Assembly: GCA_002470515.1 (NCBI GenBank)
Contig: DKML01000031.1
Location: forward strand, 124,001-188,000
Reading direction: 5' to 3'
Length of the DNA: 64,000 nt
From: Proteobacteria bacterium UBA7415
Lineage (GTDB): Bacteria > Pseudomonadota > Gammaproteobacteria > Arenicellales > Arenicellaceae
The position numbers were made by a program, and so were the translations under genes. Position 1 is the first letter of the stretch. The number at the start of each line of letters is the position of its first letter. The notes beneath the pieces are model-generated. The model was given only the letters and a program-made list of their open reading frames with translations. It ran no database searches and was not told where the DNA came from. Shown piece by piece: positions 33,814 to 43,008 of this stretch.

Positions 33814-35328
33814 ATGAGCGAAACACATCTAAGCGACACCAAATTTACCGACCTTGCGATCCATCCAGATGTTTTGTCTGGGATTGCGTCAATGGGTTTT
33901 GAGTACTGCACACCGATTCAGGCCATGGCTCTGCCCAAAGCACTTGAGGGTCATGATGTGAGTGGGCAAGCGCAAACGGGAACAGGCAAAACTGCTGCAT
34001 TTCTTATCGCTTGTTTAGACCGTCTACTCAGACAAGAGCCCAAAAAATCTAAACTTAAAAACCCTATCCGCGCATTGATAGTAGCGCCTACTCGTGAACT
34101 GGCGATCCAGATCATGGAAGATGGGAAACCCTTAGTTGCAAACACTAATATACGCCTCGCACTAGCGTATGGCGGCACGGACTATGAAAAGCAACGAGCA
34201 GAAATAGAAGCTGGCATAGACGTATTGATTGGGACACCCGGTCGCATAATCGACTATTTAAAACAGGGTGTTTATTCGATCGACGCGCTTGAAGTGATCA
34301 TATTAGACGAGGCCGACCGGATGTTTGACTTAGGCTTCATTACCGACATTCGCTTTCTGTTTAGAAAAATGCCGCCGCCTGAAGACCGTTTAAACATGTT
34401 GTTTTCTGCGACACTCTCGCATCGAGTTTCTGAGCTAGCATACGAACATATGAGCGAGCCGCAAATTGTTAAAATTGAAGCTGAGATTACAGCTGATCGC
34501 ATTACGCAAATTGCATACATGCCCTCTAACGAGGAAAAGATCCCTCTTTTACTTGGCTTAGTTAAGCGAGCGGAAGAACAAAAATGTGTTGTGTTTGTAA
34601 ATACCAAACATATGGCCGAGAAAGTCGAAGCGTGGTTACTCGCCAACGATTTCAAAGCAGCACTATTGTCAGGCGATGTACCTCAGAAAAAGCGCGAAAA
34701 GATTTTGGGCAAGTTTAAGGACGCTGAAATTACAATTTTGGTGGCCACTGATGTAGCCGCTCGAGGCCTTCATATTCCGGATGTTAATTTTGTTGTAAAT
34801 TTTGATCTACCAGGTGACGCTGAAGACTACGTTCACCGAGTCGGCAGAACGGCCCGTGCTGGTGCAAGCGGCACAGCCATCAGTTTGATTTGCGAAACCT
34901 ACGCTATGAATATCGTCGCCATTGAGGAATTTATTGAACACACTATTCCCGTTGAGCGTGAAATCGGCGACATCATAATGACCGACCCTGTTAAGCCTGA
35001 CTTAAGTTCGTTACGTAGCAATCGCGGTAAAGATAAGCACAAAGGAAAAGGCAAGGGCAGCCCTGCTCGCAAAGTCGGTATGCCAAGCGGTCCTAAAGAA
35101 GCTCGTGCCGATAGATCTGCTGACGCACCAGCGCGCCCACGACGCGAAAAAGGCAACCCAAATCGTCCGCCAAAAGAAGAACGCACGGTTCAAGAACCAA
35201 CCGTAAGCCCTGAAGAAAGAGAAGCGGCGAAGCTAGCTGCTTTAGAAAAGCTAAAGGAGCAGAAACCAAAACCACGTCGTATTCCTCTACGCGGTCGTCT
35301 TGGAGTGGAAGTTCCAGCGATTGGTTAG
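33814..35328 (+). CDS. rhlB: DEAD-box RNA helicase RhlB
   Basis: ATP-dependent RNA helicase, degradosome-associated in enterobacteria. 504 residues from the ATG at 33814, whose product starts MSETHLSDTKFTDLAIHP, matching RhlB; a TTG at 33760 lies inside the repeat array and is rejected. Motifs: CTPIQAMALP (Q motif), AQTGTGKTAAF, APTRELAIQ, LDEADRMFDLGF, FSATLSHRV, VATDVAARGLH and HRVGRTARAG. The C-terminal tail of about 110 residues is Lys/Arg/Pro-rich and low-complexity, longer than in E. coli RhlB (421 residues). It is divergent from trxA-rho. Confidence 0.95.
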   Translation: MSETHLSDTKFTDLAIHPDVLSGIASMGFEYCTPIQAMALPKALEGHDVSGQAQTGTGKTAAFLIACLDRLLRQEPKKSKLKNPIRALIVAPTRELAIQIMEDGKPLVANTNIRLALAYGGTDYEKQRAEIEAGIDVLIGTPGRIIDYLKQGVYSIDALEVIILDEADRMFDLGFITDIRFLFRKMPPPEDRLNMLFSATLSHRVSELAYEHMSEPQIVKIEAEITADRITQIAYMPSNEEKIPLLLGLVKRAEEQKCVVFVNTKHMAEKVEAWLLANDFKAALLSGDVPQKKREKILGKFKDAEITILVATDVAARGLHIPDVNFVVNFDLPGDAEDYVHRVGRTARAGASGTAISLICETYAMNIVAIEEFIEHTIPVEREIGDIIMTDPVKPDLSSLRSNRGKDKHKGKGKGSPARKVGMPSGPKEARADRSADAPARPRREKGNPNRPPKEERTVQEPTVSPEEREAAKLAALEKLKEQKPKPRRIPLRGRLGVEVPAIG

Positions 35329-35497
35329 TTTGTAACGTATCTTTACGCGTTTATGGCGTTAAGAGTATTTGGAGGGCGCGCGACATTCGGAAGGCCTTAG
35401 GTATATTGAAGGGGCAGAGTGATCAATAGAGCACAACCGAGTTTTCCATAGCGTTAGTTTAAACAGTGCCAGTATTATTGTGTGCGAGTATAAAAGG

Positions 35498-36652
35498 ATG
35501 AGCCAAACAAAAGCTGAATATCGTCCAAAGTCAGCGTTACTCTTAGGTGGGGGTGGCGCAAGAGCGGCCTATCAAGTTGGCGTTCTCAAGGCTGTTTCAG
35601 AGCTTTGTGACACCGAAAAAGGTAACCCCTTCCCGATTATTTGCGGTACTTCGGCTGGATCAATCAACGCCCTAGCGCTGGCATCTTTTGCACACGATTT
35701 CCAACTCGGCGTGAATCAAATATTGGGTGTCTGGTCAAACTTTAAAGTTGGCATGGTATTCAAGGCTTCCGCCGGAAGTCTGACATCGAGGATATTCAAC
35801 TGGGCGTGGTCCAATCTCGCTTTTGGCAACCCCAATAAGGGCCCCAGCTCATTACTTGATAACAGTCCTTTAAAGGGTCTATTGCAGCGCACGATTAGCT
35901 TTAAAGGGATCGAAAGTTCTTTAGAAAATGGTCATCTGCACGCCTATTGCGTAACCGCCTGCAGCTACACTACAGGGGAGTCTACAACGTTTTACGATGG
36001 CCACGAGGACATTAAAGACTGGCATCGCACTCATCGTGATGGTAGGCGAAGAACGTTGAACATCGACCATCTAATGGCGTCCTCAGCGATTCCTGTAATA
36101 TTCCCATCAGTACCGATTGGCAATGAACACTTTGGCGATGGTTCCATGCGCCAAGGCTCACCTATTAGTCCTGCCTTGCATCTTGGCGCCGATAAAATAT
36201 TGATAATTGGCTTGCGCATCGCAAGCGATGATCCAGTACCACCCCTTAGCCCTCCGCGGCCATCGCTCGGGCAAATATCGGGTTATGTAATGGATACGCT
36301 TTTTCTAAACAGCTTACGAGCTGATTTAGAACGCCTTGAACGAATTAATCGAACGCTAGAAAACGGCATTACAGAAGGTCGACTCACAGATGAAACGGGC
36401 GAGTTAAAGATCATTGAGCACATGTTAATCAGTCCATCCGAAGACATTGCGAACATCGCACAAAAACACTACAACGATTTACCCCGAAGCTTCAGGATCG
36501 CCTTGAGGTTTTTGGGCATGAAAAGAGGCAACAGCCGACGCTTGATCAGCTACCTTATGTTCACCAAACATTTCTGCAAAGAACTGATTGAACTAGGCTA
36601 CAACGATGCAATGAGTCAACAAGAAGAACTAAAAGCGTTCTTAGACGACTAG
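35498..36652 (+). CDS. Patatin-like phospholipase
   Basis: PNPLA-family lipid acyl hydrolase, 384 residues from the ATG at 35498 (a GTG at 35480 would add six; neither has an ideal ribosome site). Oxyanion motif: LLLGGGGARAAYQVGVL; nucleophile serine in the GTSAGS elbow; catalytic Asp in FGDGSMRQ. The C-terminal 150 residues are helical and belong to the bacterial patatin subgroup. No signal peptide, so it acts inside or at the inner face. Substrate unknown. It converges with the LPS core cluster. Confidence 0.85.
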   Translation: MSQTKAEYRPKSALLLGGGGARAAYQVGVLKAVSELCDTEKGNPFPIICGTSAGSINALALASFAHDFQLGVNQILGVWSNFKVGMVFKASAGSLTSRIFNWAWSNLAFGNPNKGPSSLLDNSPLKGLLQRTISFKGIESSLENGHLHAYCVTACSYTTGESTTFYDGHEDIKDWHRTHRDGRRRTLNIDHLMASSAIPVIFPSVPIGNEHFGDGSMRQGSPISPALHLGADKILIIGLRIASDDPVPPLSPPRPSLGQISGYVMDTLFLNSLRADLERLERINRTLENGITEGRLTDETGELKIIEHMLISPSEDIANIAQKHYNDLPRSFRIALRFLGMKRGNSRRLISYLMFTKHFCKELIELGYNDAMSQQEELKAFLDD

Positions 36653-36694
36653 AAAGACTAAACGCACATCGGGAAAACGAGCCTTACGCGAGCT

Positions 36695-36772
36695 TCAACG
36701 GGTGTATAAAAAGCAGATCCCTCACGGGTGTAAATAAAACGCAGAGCCTTCTGGGGCGTATATAGAAAGATC
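36695..36772. repeat. Imperfect ~29-bp tandem repeat, three copies
   Basis: Three diverged units beginning ACGGGTGTATAAAAAGCAGA, ACGGGTGTAAATAAAACGCA and GGGGCGTATATAGAAAGATC follow head to tail between the lipase stop (36652) and the end of the kinase gene (36771). No terminator hairpin is apparent between these two convergent genes. Confidence 0.45.
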
Positions 36773-37475
36773 AGCGCAAAAACTCAAACAGTTCCAGCAC
36801 CTGCGGTTGGTCTTGCCAATTTTTCAAGAATCGCCTACGGTCTTTTCGGTTCGCCTTCTTCCAGCTCTTTTTAGCCGTATGCTGATGCGCAGCATCAAGA
36901 TCAATAAGAGCAATATTTTTACCATCCCATAACAAGTTCGTTGCCTTCATATCTCCGTGACTAAGCGAGAACGCTTCAAACCGTTCAAACATATCACGAA
37001 TAGCCACCACAACTTGATCTTGCTCGGCACGCTCTAACTTGGGCAAGGCCGCTAGTAATTCCTGTCCAGCAAGCTTTTGCGTCGCAAAGAACGCGTCTAA
37101 GTTAAACATAGCAAACCGTTGTTCATGCATCATATAAGGCTGCGCAACAGTAAGACCCGCTTGGCCAAACGTAAAGCTCATATGCCAACAGCGGTTTGCT
37201 CTGGTCTTACGAACCGCACGCGATACCCGATGCCATTGCCCCTTAGCGTTATACCGTTTGAGAACAATGTTTTGATCTGGCTTGTCGTCCAGCGCCACTA
37301 CGCTAACCGTTGTAGTTCGATCGTTTTTCAATACTACCTTCGCCACCTTACCTTTCATAAGCAATTCGGCAATGTCATCAACACCGCGAGGCATCAGTAC
37401 CGCACTCCAGCAACTGCTTGTTCGCAACGACTGATTACTTAAATAACGGGCACTCAACCACTCAGGAACGGACAT
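36771..37475 (-). CDS. Kdo/InaA-type lipopolysaccharide kinase family protein
   Basis: Protein-kinase-like fold phosphotransferase, 234 residues from the ATG at 37475 (a TTG at 37490 would add five). The catalytic loop LSHGDMKATNLLWDG and metal site ALIDLDAAHQH are clear; the ATP lysine may be in NIVLKRYNAKG. It is a shorter relative of the WaaP/KdkA/InaA family, so it probably phosphorylates Kdo or another inner-core sugar. It is the last gene of the waaF-waaC-waaGP set, 63-79 nt after the fusion gene depending on the start. Confidence 0.72.
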   Translation of the reverse strand: MSVPEWLSARYLSNQSLRTSSCWSAVLMPRGVDDIAELLMKGKVAKVVLKNDRTTTVSVVALDDKPDQNIVLKRYNAKGQWHRVSRAVRKTRANRCWHMSFTFGQAGLTVAQPYMMHEQRFAMFNLDAFFATQKLAGQELLAALPKLERAEQDQVVVAIRDMFERFEAFSLSHGDMKATNLLWDGKNIALIDLDAAHQHTAKKSWKKANRKDRRRFLKNWQDQPQVLELFEFLR

Positions 37476-37553
37476 ACATACGTCCCGCAACTAAATAACA
37501 GCTAAAAATAGAAGGTTGTTTACGGCAGCTTTTTGCGAAATAAAGTGAAACGA

Positions 37554-39692
37554 TCACTTACCCACCACACGATCAATCGTGATCGCGTCTTTATTCTCTG
37601 ACGATTGATACGTAGATTGGCTAACATCGGGCGTTTGCTCTCCACGCACCTCATTACGATGCGCATCTAAGTCAGCGGGTGCAATTCTAGCCACCTCAGC
37701 TGTCGCTTTCTCGTGGGCTTTTCGTTTCTCTGATTCGTAGAGACGGTTTCCGCGAGACTCCACTTTGCGCCAAAAACCTCTTTCGGTTTCCAATATTTCG
37801 CGCAAGGGCTTACCGCGATACAGACGCATAAATCTCAGTAAATCGCGCTTGGTCAAACCAATGTCTTTACTGGAATAATACAAGCCCGCAATGTCCTTTA
37901 CTGCCCAACGCTCAGGAGTTTTTCGGCGCAACTGTATTCGATGTAAATCAATTAAGTACAATTTACTTTCCGAGGCTATTTGTTCGTCGTCACTGAAATG
38001 CACGTCCAGCAAAAAGTGACACAAATAAAAATCGCGATGGTTGGCTCCATTCTCGTGAATAACTCTAGCCGTCTCGACAACTTTGTTCATTATCCAGCGT
38101 TTTAAACGAAACTCTTTTAACGTACGAGGTGGCTCAGTTTTCCACTTTTCGCAATAGTCTTCTAAACTTGTCTCTGTGGGCAGTGCCTCTGTGACAATAA
38201 ACGAATTCTTAGTTGCAGGATTACGACCACGAATACCGTATGCGGCAACGGTCATCGTATCAATCTCGAGATCTTTAAGTCGATGCACGCCATGCCATTC
38301 GTTAAGAGCTCCAACGACGGGGGCACGCAAATAAGTGATGTTTTTAAGGATCTCGCCCCAACCCACGCCGGTATGCGCTTTAAGAAAATAGTCTTTATCA
38401 CCACGAGTAAATCGTAAAGTACGTCGCCCTAACGCTTCGCGGTAGACTTTACCTTCTATATTCATGATGTCCCAAAAACTATCGTGCCCCTTTAAGCCTT
38501 GACGCAATTCGTTATGGATATATAGAGATTCGTCGTGCTCTATACGCTGCTCTGTACTTAGATAAAGAGTCTTCTGCGCACAAGTCTGTTCGATATAATC
38601 TACAGCGCGTTTTGGCATCACGTAAAGACTAGAGTCTTGACCGTATTTCAAGCCGTTTTCACGCCACTGCTCTTTCTCTTCAGACAACAACATTTCTAAA
38701 AGCTTCTCGTTAAGCTCGTCTTGTGTGAACCGTTTGCGCAGCACAACACCTGCTTCAGCTGTTTTAATGTGAGGCGCGTATCCGCAAACTGGCGTAGCAA
38801 GAACAGGCAGACCAGATACGATTGCTTCTAAAAGAACACCACCTGTTGTTTCCGCGTAAGCAGGATGCAACAACATATCGCCTGCTTTCATTAGGGCTGG
38901 AACGTCTGTGCGTCCACCCAAAAAATGTATCCGGTCGGCTACGTCTGCACGCTTGGCGATTCGTATAAACTGCTCTCCTTTGTCTTGCCCAACAACAAAC
39001 AACTTAGTCTTTTGTTGTATCTCTTCGGGCAGAGCTGCTATTGCCAAAATTGCTCTATCCAGTCCCTTAGTTTGAAAACCCGAACCAATGAGTAGCACCA
39101 AATTTTCGTCGTCCTCAACGTCTAAAGACTTTCGAATCTGCCTTCGATCAGGCAGCTCATCCAAGTTAGCCCAACGTGCTTTTTCTAACGTAGGAGGCAA
39201 ACATAAAAAGCGGGAGTCCTGAGTTAAGTAATACTGCTGGTAAATAGCTTTCTCACGGTCTGACAACGACAAAATATTGGTCTTAGACGCGGCCTCAAAC
39301 ACACCGCGCTCAAAGCTGGAGAAGTATAAAAAGCGAGGGGTAAATCGATAAAATATTGAGTGGCGCAAGAAAGATCGACCGACATAACAGTAGTCGCCAC
39401 AATAATAGATATCCATGCCTGGAATCTTATTAAAACCTACCACGACGTCAAAATCTTTGGGGTCTAAGTGGTGGCGTAATTTTCGATGAAACGAATGCGC
39501 GCGGGTATGATTGGTAAACCCAAAATGCTTAACAATAACAACCTTTATACCTTCTGGAACATCGCCCTCCCAACTGCCAGTAAAGACCGTTGCTTGATGG
39601 CCACGCTGCGTGCACTCGTGAGCTATCCGCAACATGTCTAAAGACAAGCCGCTGTACGGAAAATGTTTATAAAGACAAAAAGCAAAATGCAT
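37554..39692 (-). CDS. Fused LPS glucosyltransferase I (WaaG) and heptose kinase (WaaP)
   Basis: A 712-residue protein carrying two LPS-core enzymes. Residues 1 to about 375 are a GT4 transferase closely following WaaG: start MHFAFCLYKHFPYSGLSLDM, then VVGFNKIPGMDIYYCGDYCY, FVVGQDKGEQF and DMLLHPAYAETTGGVLLEAI. From about residue 405 it follows WaaP: RRTLRFTRGDKDYFLKAH, TSLEDYC, NHRDFYLCHFLLD with the catalytic Asp, and LYLIDLHRIQLRRKTP. A charged tail of about 50 residues ends the protein. In E. coli waaG and waaP are separate adjacent genes. Domains look complete, so both glucosylation of heptose II and heptose phosphorylation are plausible. waaC lies 25 nt upstream. Confidence 0.9.
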   Translation of the reverse strand: MHFAFCLYKHFPYSGLSLDMLRIAHECTQRGHQATVFTGSWEGDVPEGIKVVIVKHFGFTNHTRAHSFHRKLRHHLDPKDFDVVVGFNKIPGMDIYYCGDYCYVGRSFLRHSIFYRFTPRFLYFSSFERGVFEAASKTNILSLSDREKAIYQQYYLTQDSRFLCLPPTLEKARWANLDELPDRRQIRKSLDVEDDENLVLLIGSGFQTKGLDRAILAIAALPEEIQQKTKLFVVGQDKGEQFIRIAKRADVADRIHFLGGRTDVPALMKAGDMLLHPAYAETTGGVLLEAIVSGLPVLATPVCGYAPHIKTAEAGVVLRKRFTQDELNEKLLEMLLSEEKEQWRENGLKYGQDSSLYVMPKRAVDYIEQTCAQKTLYLSTEQRIEHDESLYIHNELRQGLKGHDSFWDIMNIEGKVYREALGRRTLRFTRGDKDYFLKAHTGVGWGEILKNITYLRAPVVGALNEWHGVHRLKDLEIDTMTVAAYGIRGRNPATKNSFIVTEALPTETSLEDYCEKWKTEPPRTLKEFRLKRWIMNKVVETARVIHENGANHRDFYLCHFLLDVHFSDDEQIASESKLYLIDLHRIQLRRKTPERWAVKDIAGLYYSSKDIGLTKRDLLRFMRLYRGKPLREILETERGFWRKVESRGNRLYESEKRKAHEKATAEVARIAPADLDAHRNEVRGEQTPDVSQSTYQSSENKDAITIDRVVGK

Positions 39693-39717
39693 AGTGATAC
39701 CTAGATTTAGGTCTTAA

Positions 39718-40785
39718 TTATACGCCTATTGCCCGCTCGCGGGCGCTAATTTGATGAACCAGCGATTGCCAGATGGATTCGACCGCAAAGGTTGCGTAAC
39801 AAGGCGGCTCAGTAACACCATCGCCTAACTCACTACACGTTTTGGATAAACAAGGGGCACACACTATTTCGGCCTGAAGTTGCATTTGAAACCGCCCGTA
39901 CGTTCCCGTCAGTGCTGGGTCTGTTGCCCCGTAAATCGATACACACGGAACATCCAGAGCCGCGGCTAAATGTCCTAACCCCGTATCAACCGCTATTGCA
40001 CCAGACGCATCGCAAAGAATAGCCGCTAGCTGAGTCAGCGAGGACTTAGGCAATACTACCGCACCTTCAACATGCTCGGCGATTCGTTGAGCACGTTGAT
40101 GCTCAATATCGTTGCCCCAGGTTAAAACCGGCGTATAGCCATTATTGAGCACTCGCTCTGCAATTCGATACCAAAGAGTTTCAGGTAGGTGCTTGGTTGC
40201 CCAAGTTGTTCCGTGAAATAGAAAGACAGACTTCTTAGCAATAAGTCTATTCTGCGCGCCTTCTTTTGTATCGAAGCTTGTTTTGATTGAGTAACTTCGT
40301 CGTATTTCAGGTGTCTGAGCATCAAATGCGCCACAGATTAATAGTCGCAACCGCTCAACAGCATGTTCGTCGCGTGACACAGCTACTTTATTTGAATACA
40401 ACCAGGCAGCGGGTGACTCTTTTATCGAGTCACCCGAATATCCGATTCTTTGACCACCTGGTACGAGGCGCGCGAGGCGCGCAAACGCGGCACTCTTCAT
40501 AAGACCCTGAGCGTCGATGATGTAGTCATACGGCACCTTTCGCAGTGATTTAAGAAACGCTCTAAAATCCCCATAATTGGCACGCGACCAGCGCCTCCAG
40601 CGTCGAGTAGCCACTGGAATAACTCGGTCAACAAGAGGATGCCACGATGGAATATCAGAGAAACTTTCTTCAACCATCCAATCAACCGACAACTCTGGAA
40701 CATGCTCTGCAAGATCTTCAAGCGCTGGTAGAGCGTGCAATACGTCGCCCATCGACGTCATTTTTACGATCAATACCTTAGTCAT
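39718..40785 (-). CDS. waaC: LPS heptosyltransferase I
   Basis: GT9 transferase adding the first L-glycero-D-manno-heptose to Kdo2-lipid A, 355 residues. The N-terminus VLIVKMTSMGDVLHALPAL and VDWMVEESFSDIPSWHPLVD follow WaaC closely. The donor-binding half contains AIAVDTGLGHLAAAL and SIYGATDP. A C-terminal Cys cluster (CAPCLSKTCSELGDGV, CYATF) is notable but of unknown meaning. It overlaps waaF by 4 nt (ATGA) and precedes the WaaG-WaaP fusion. Confidence 0.94.
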   Translation of the reverse strand: MTKVLIVKMTSMGDVLHALPALEDLAEHVPELSVDWMVEESFSDIPSWHPLVDRVIPVATRRWRRWSRANYGDFRAFLKSLRKVPYDYIIDAQGLMKSAAFARLARLVPGGQRIGYSGDSIKESPAAWLYSNKVAVSRDEHAVERLRLLICGAFDAQTPEIRRSYSIKTSFDTKEGAQNRLIAKKSVFLFHGTTWATKHLPETLWYRIAERVLNNGYTPVLTWGNDIEHQRAQRIAEHVEGAVVLPKSSLTQLAAILCDASGAIAVDTGLGHLAAALDVPCVSIYGATDPALTGTYGRFQMQLQAEIVCAPCLSKTCSELGDGVTEPPCYATFAVESIWQSLVHQISARERAIGV

Positions 40786-41831
40786 GGCCTTTTTCCCACA
40801 TGCGGCGCAATAACCTGTTGTGACTCTTTAATAACGCTATCCGCACTTAATTGCCTTAAACAATTCAAATGTTCTAAAGGGCATTCGCGCTTAAAGCAAG
40901 GGCTGCACTCAAGATTGAGCCACGCGATTTTATGGTTGTGACTCAAAGGCGGAGTATGTCTAGGGTTGGTTGAGCCATAAACGGCTACAAGCGGTACTGA
41001 TAAGGCCGCCGCTATATGCATAAGCCCGCTGTCGTTACTGACGACTAAATCAGCACAAGAGAGTAAGTCGACCGCTTCGGGCAAGCTCGTCTTACCCGCC
41101 AACTCATGGCCCTGCTGATCGATGACGTTATTTATGTAGGCACATGTTTCCTGATCCTTAGCGCTACCTAACAACCAAACTTGCCAATCCAAATTTAGAT
41201 AATGCTCAGCCACTTTCGCGTAGTGCTCTGCCGGCCACTGTTTTGATGCCCCAAACTCCGCGCCTGGACACAATGCAAGAATCTTAGCTGAGTCTTTTAA
41301 ACCCAGCTGTAGGCGCAGGTCACTCACCATCGATGCAGATGTTTTTAAGGCCGGCGGCGGCACTTGTTCTCGGGCTCTTGGCAAGGCGTCTGGCGATTCG
41401 CCCAGCGCAATAAAGCGCTGCACAGTCATAGGCCAACGTTGATTATCTAGTGAACGAACATCATTAAGTAAACCGTAGCGTTGTTCGCCGAGCCAGCCAG
41501 TACGCATCGCAATACCCGCAAACCACGGAACCAATGCGGCCTTAATAGAATTAGGTAGCACAATCGCTTGAGTGAAACCTTGCTTAGCAAGCTGCCTTGC
41601 CACTTTCCAGCGCTTTGATAAGCCCAGCTCACCGTGCACAAAATCCACAGCAATCAGAGAGCTAACCTCAGGCATGCGGTCTATCAAAGCCGCAGTCCAT
41701 GCAGGCGCCAAGATATGAATCTCAACAGAGGGTTCGCGGTGCTTAAGGTCAATGCAAAGGCTTTGCGCCATCACCATATCACCCACCCACGAAGGCCCTA
41801 CAATTAGAACCTTGTTTGCGGCCTTGCTCAT
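40782..41831 (-). CDS. waaF: LPS heptosyltransferase II
   Basis: GT9 transferase adding the second heptose to the inner core, 349 residues, typical length. Family marks: VLIVGPSWVGDMVMAQSLC at the start, LCPGAEFGASKQWPAEHYA, and VSNDSGLMHIAAAL with AVYGSTNPRHTPPLS. The C-terminal CSPCFKRECPLEHLNCL Cys motif is common in WaaF. First gene of the core set; it overlaps waaC by 4 nt. ilvE lies 68 nt upstream on the same strand. Confidence 0.94.
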   Translation of the reverse strand: MSKAANKVLIVGPSWVGDMVMAQSLCIDLKHREPSVEIHILAPAWTAALIDRMPEVSSLIAVDFVHGELGLSKRWKVARQLAKQGFTQAIVLPNSIKAALVPWFAGIAMRTGWLGEQRYGLLNDVRSLDNQRWPMTVQRFIALGESPDALPRAREQVPPPALKTSASMVSDLRLQLGLKDSAKILALCPGAEFGASKQWPAEHYAKVAEHYLNLDWQVWLLGSAKDQETCAYINNVIDQQGHELAGKTSLPEAVDLLSCADLVVSNDSGLMHIAAALSVPLVAVYGSTNPRHTPPLSHNHKIAWLNLECSPCFKRECPLEHLNCLRQLSADSVIKESQQVIAPHVGKRP

Positions 41832-41899
41832 TACGTTTGGTCTTACTTTTGCGATTAGGTCTCTAAGAAATCAAGCGTATCAGAGAATAGATAGCGCTG

Positions 41900-42823
41900 C
41901 TAAACGTATGTTAACCAATCGCTGCGTTTCGGATCACGTCCGTGCACGATATCAAAGTAGCGCCGCTGGATATCCAGAGTGATGTCACCCGCAGTGCCGT
42001 TTCCTATTTCGCGATCATCGAGCGAGCGGATCGGCGTGATTTCGGCAGCGGTACCCGTAAAGAATGCTTCGTCAGCCGTATAAACTTCGTCTCGCGTAAT
42101 TTGTTTCTCGATAATCTCTAGACCTAGGTCTTCTTTAACCATTTGGCATATAGAGTCGCGCGTTATACCTTCAAGCGCGGAGGTGAGCTCAGGCGTGTAA
42201 ATCTTGCCACGGCGAATGATAAATATGTTTTCACCCGCACCTTCGGCCACATAACCGTTGGTATCCAGCAACAAGGCTTCGTCATAACCACAACTTTCAG
42301 CTTCTTGAGTCGCGAGAATCGAATTCGTGTAATTGCCGTTGGTTTTTGCCTTTGCCATTGTCGAATTTACGTGATGACGGCTAAACGAAGACGTTTTAAC
42401 ACGAATTCCCTTACTGAGTGCTTCTTCACCCAGGTATGTACCCCATTCCCACGCGGCCACCATTAAGTGGGTCTTCAAACCCTTGGCGTGCAAGCCCATC
42501 GCTTGGGACCCGTACCAAGCCATCGGTCGTATATACGCCGATTTCAGGTTATTGTCCTTAACACTGTCGAGCTGGGCCTGGCTAATCTGTTCTGCACTGA
42601 ACGGTATTTTCATGCCCATGATTTTGGCAGACTGAAGCAACCTTTCTGAATGTCGCTCTAATCTGAAAATTGCAGGGCCCTTATCGGTCTCGTACGCGCG
42701 AACACCTTCGAAAACACCCAAGCCATAATGCAAAGTGTGAGTTAGGACGTGAACCTTAGCACCACGCCAGTCCACCATTTCCCCATCCATCCAAATTAAT
42801 CCATCTCGGTCATCAAAAGACAT
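41900..42823 (-). CDS. ilvE: Branched-chain amino acid aminotransferase
   Basis: PLP class IV aminotransferase for the last step of Leu, Ile and Val synthesis, 307 residues. The ATG at 42823 has GGAG 7 nt upstream on the minus strand and is preferred over a TTG at 42835. Marks: IWMDGEMVDW, LTHTLHYGLGVFEGVRAY, the PLP-lysine region MAKAKTNGNYTNSILA, GAGENIFIIRRGKIYTP and the C-terminal FFTGTAAEITPIRS. It probably shares a transcript with waaF. Confidence 0.95.
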   Translation of the reverse strand: MSFDDRDGLIWMDGEMVDWRGAKVHVLTHTLHYGLGVFEGVRAYETDKGPAIFRLERHSERLLQSAKIMGMKIPFSAEQISQAQLDSVKDNNLKSAYIRPMAWYGSQAMGLHAKGLKTHLMVAAWEWGTYLGEEALSKGIRVKTSSFSRHHVNSTMAKAKTNGNYTNSILATQEAESCGYDEALLLDTNGYVAEGAGENIFIIRRGKIYTPELTSALEGITRDSICQMVKEDLGLEIIEKQITRDEVYTADEAFFTGTAAEITPIRSLDDREIGNGTAGDITLDIQRRYFDIVHGRDPKRSDWLTYV

Positions 42824-42915
42824 TACTAGCTCCAAGTGTTACGCCACCCCCAGCATCGGGGTGCGGCAGAATTCTAAATCGACCTAGGATTATAAATCCT
42901 TTGAATTAAAAAAAT

Positions 42916-43008
42916 TGGCCTTTTAATGCGCTCAACCTGGCTTTTTAATGCATTGACTCTGACTATTTACCGCATTTACTCTCTCATTCTTACTGCATTT
43001 ACCAATGA
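42916..43008. repeat. Degenerate ~22-bp tandem repeats between ilvE and the hydrolase gene
   Basis: Four loosely related units, CTTTTTAATGCATTGACTCT-like, run head to tail from about 42919 to 43006 and reach into the 3' end of the hydrolase gene (ends at 42999). The pattern TTTAATGCR / TTTACYGCATTTAC recurs. This spacer (42836-42998) shows nothing else. Confidence 0.35.

Noticed and set aside
42143..42466. 107-codon frame opposite ilvE, and similar long antisense frames in trpB, rho, uup and soeA
   Set aside because: They are shadows on the other strand of strongly recognised genes and carry no family motifs.
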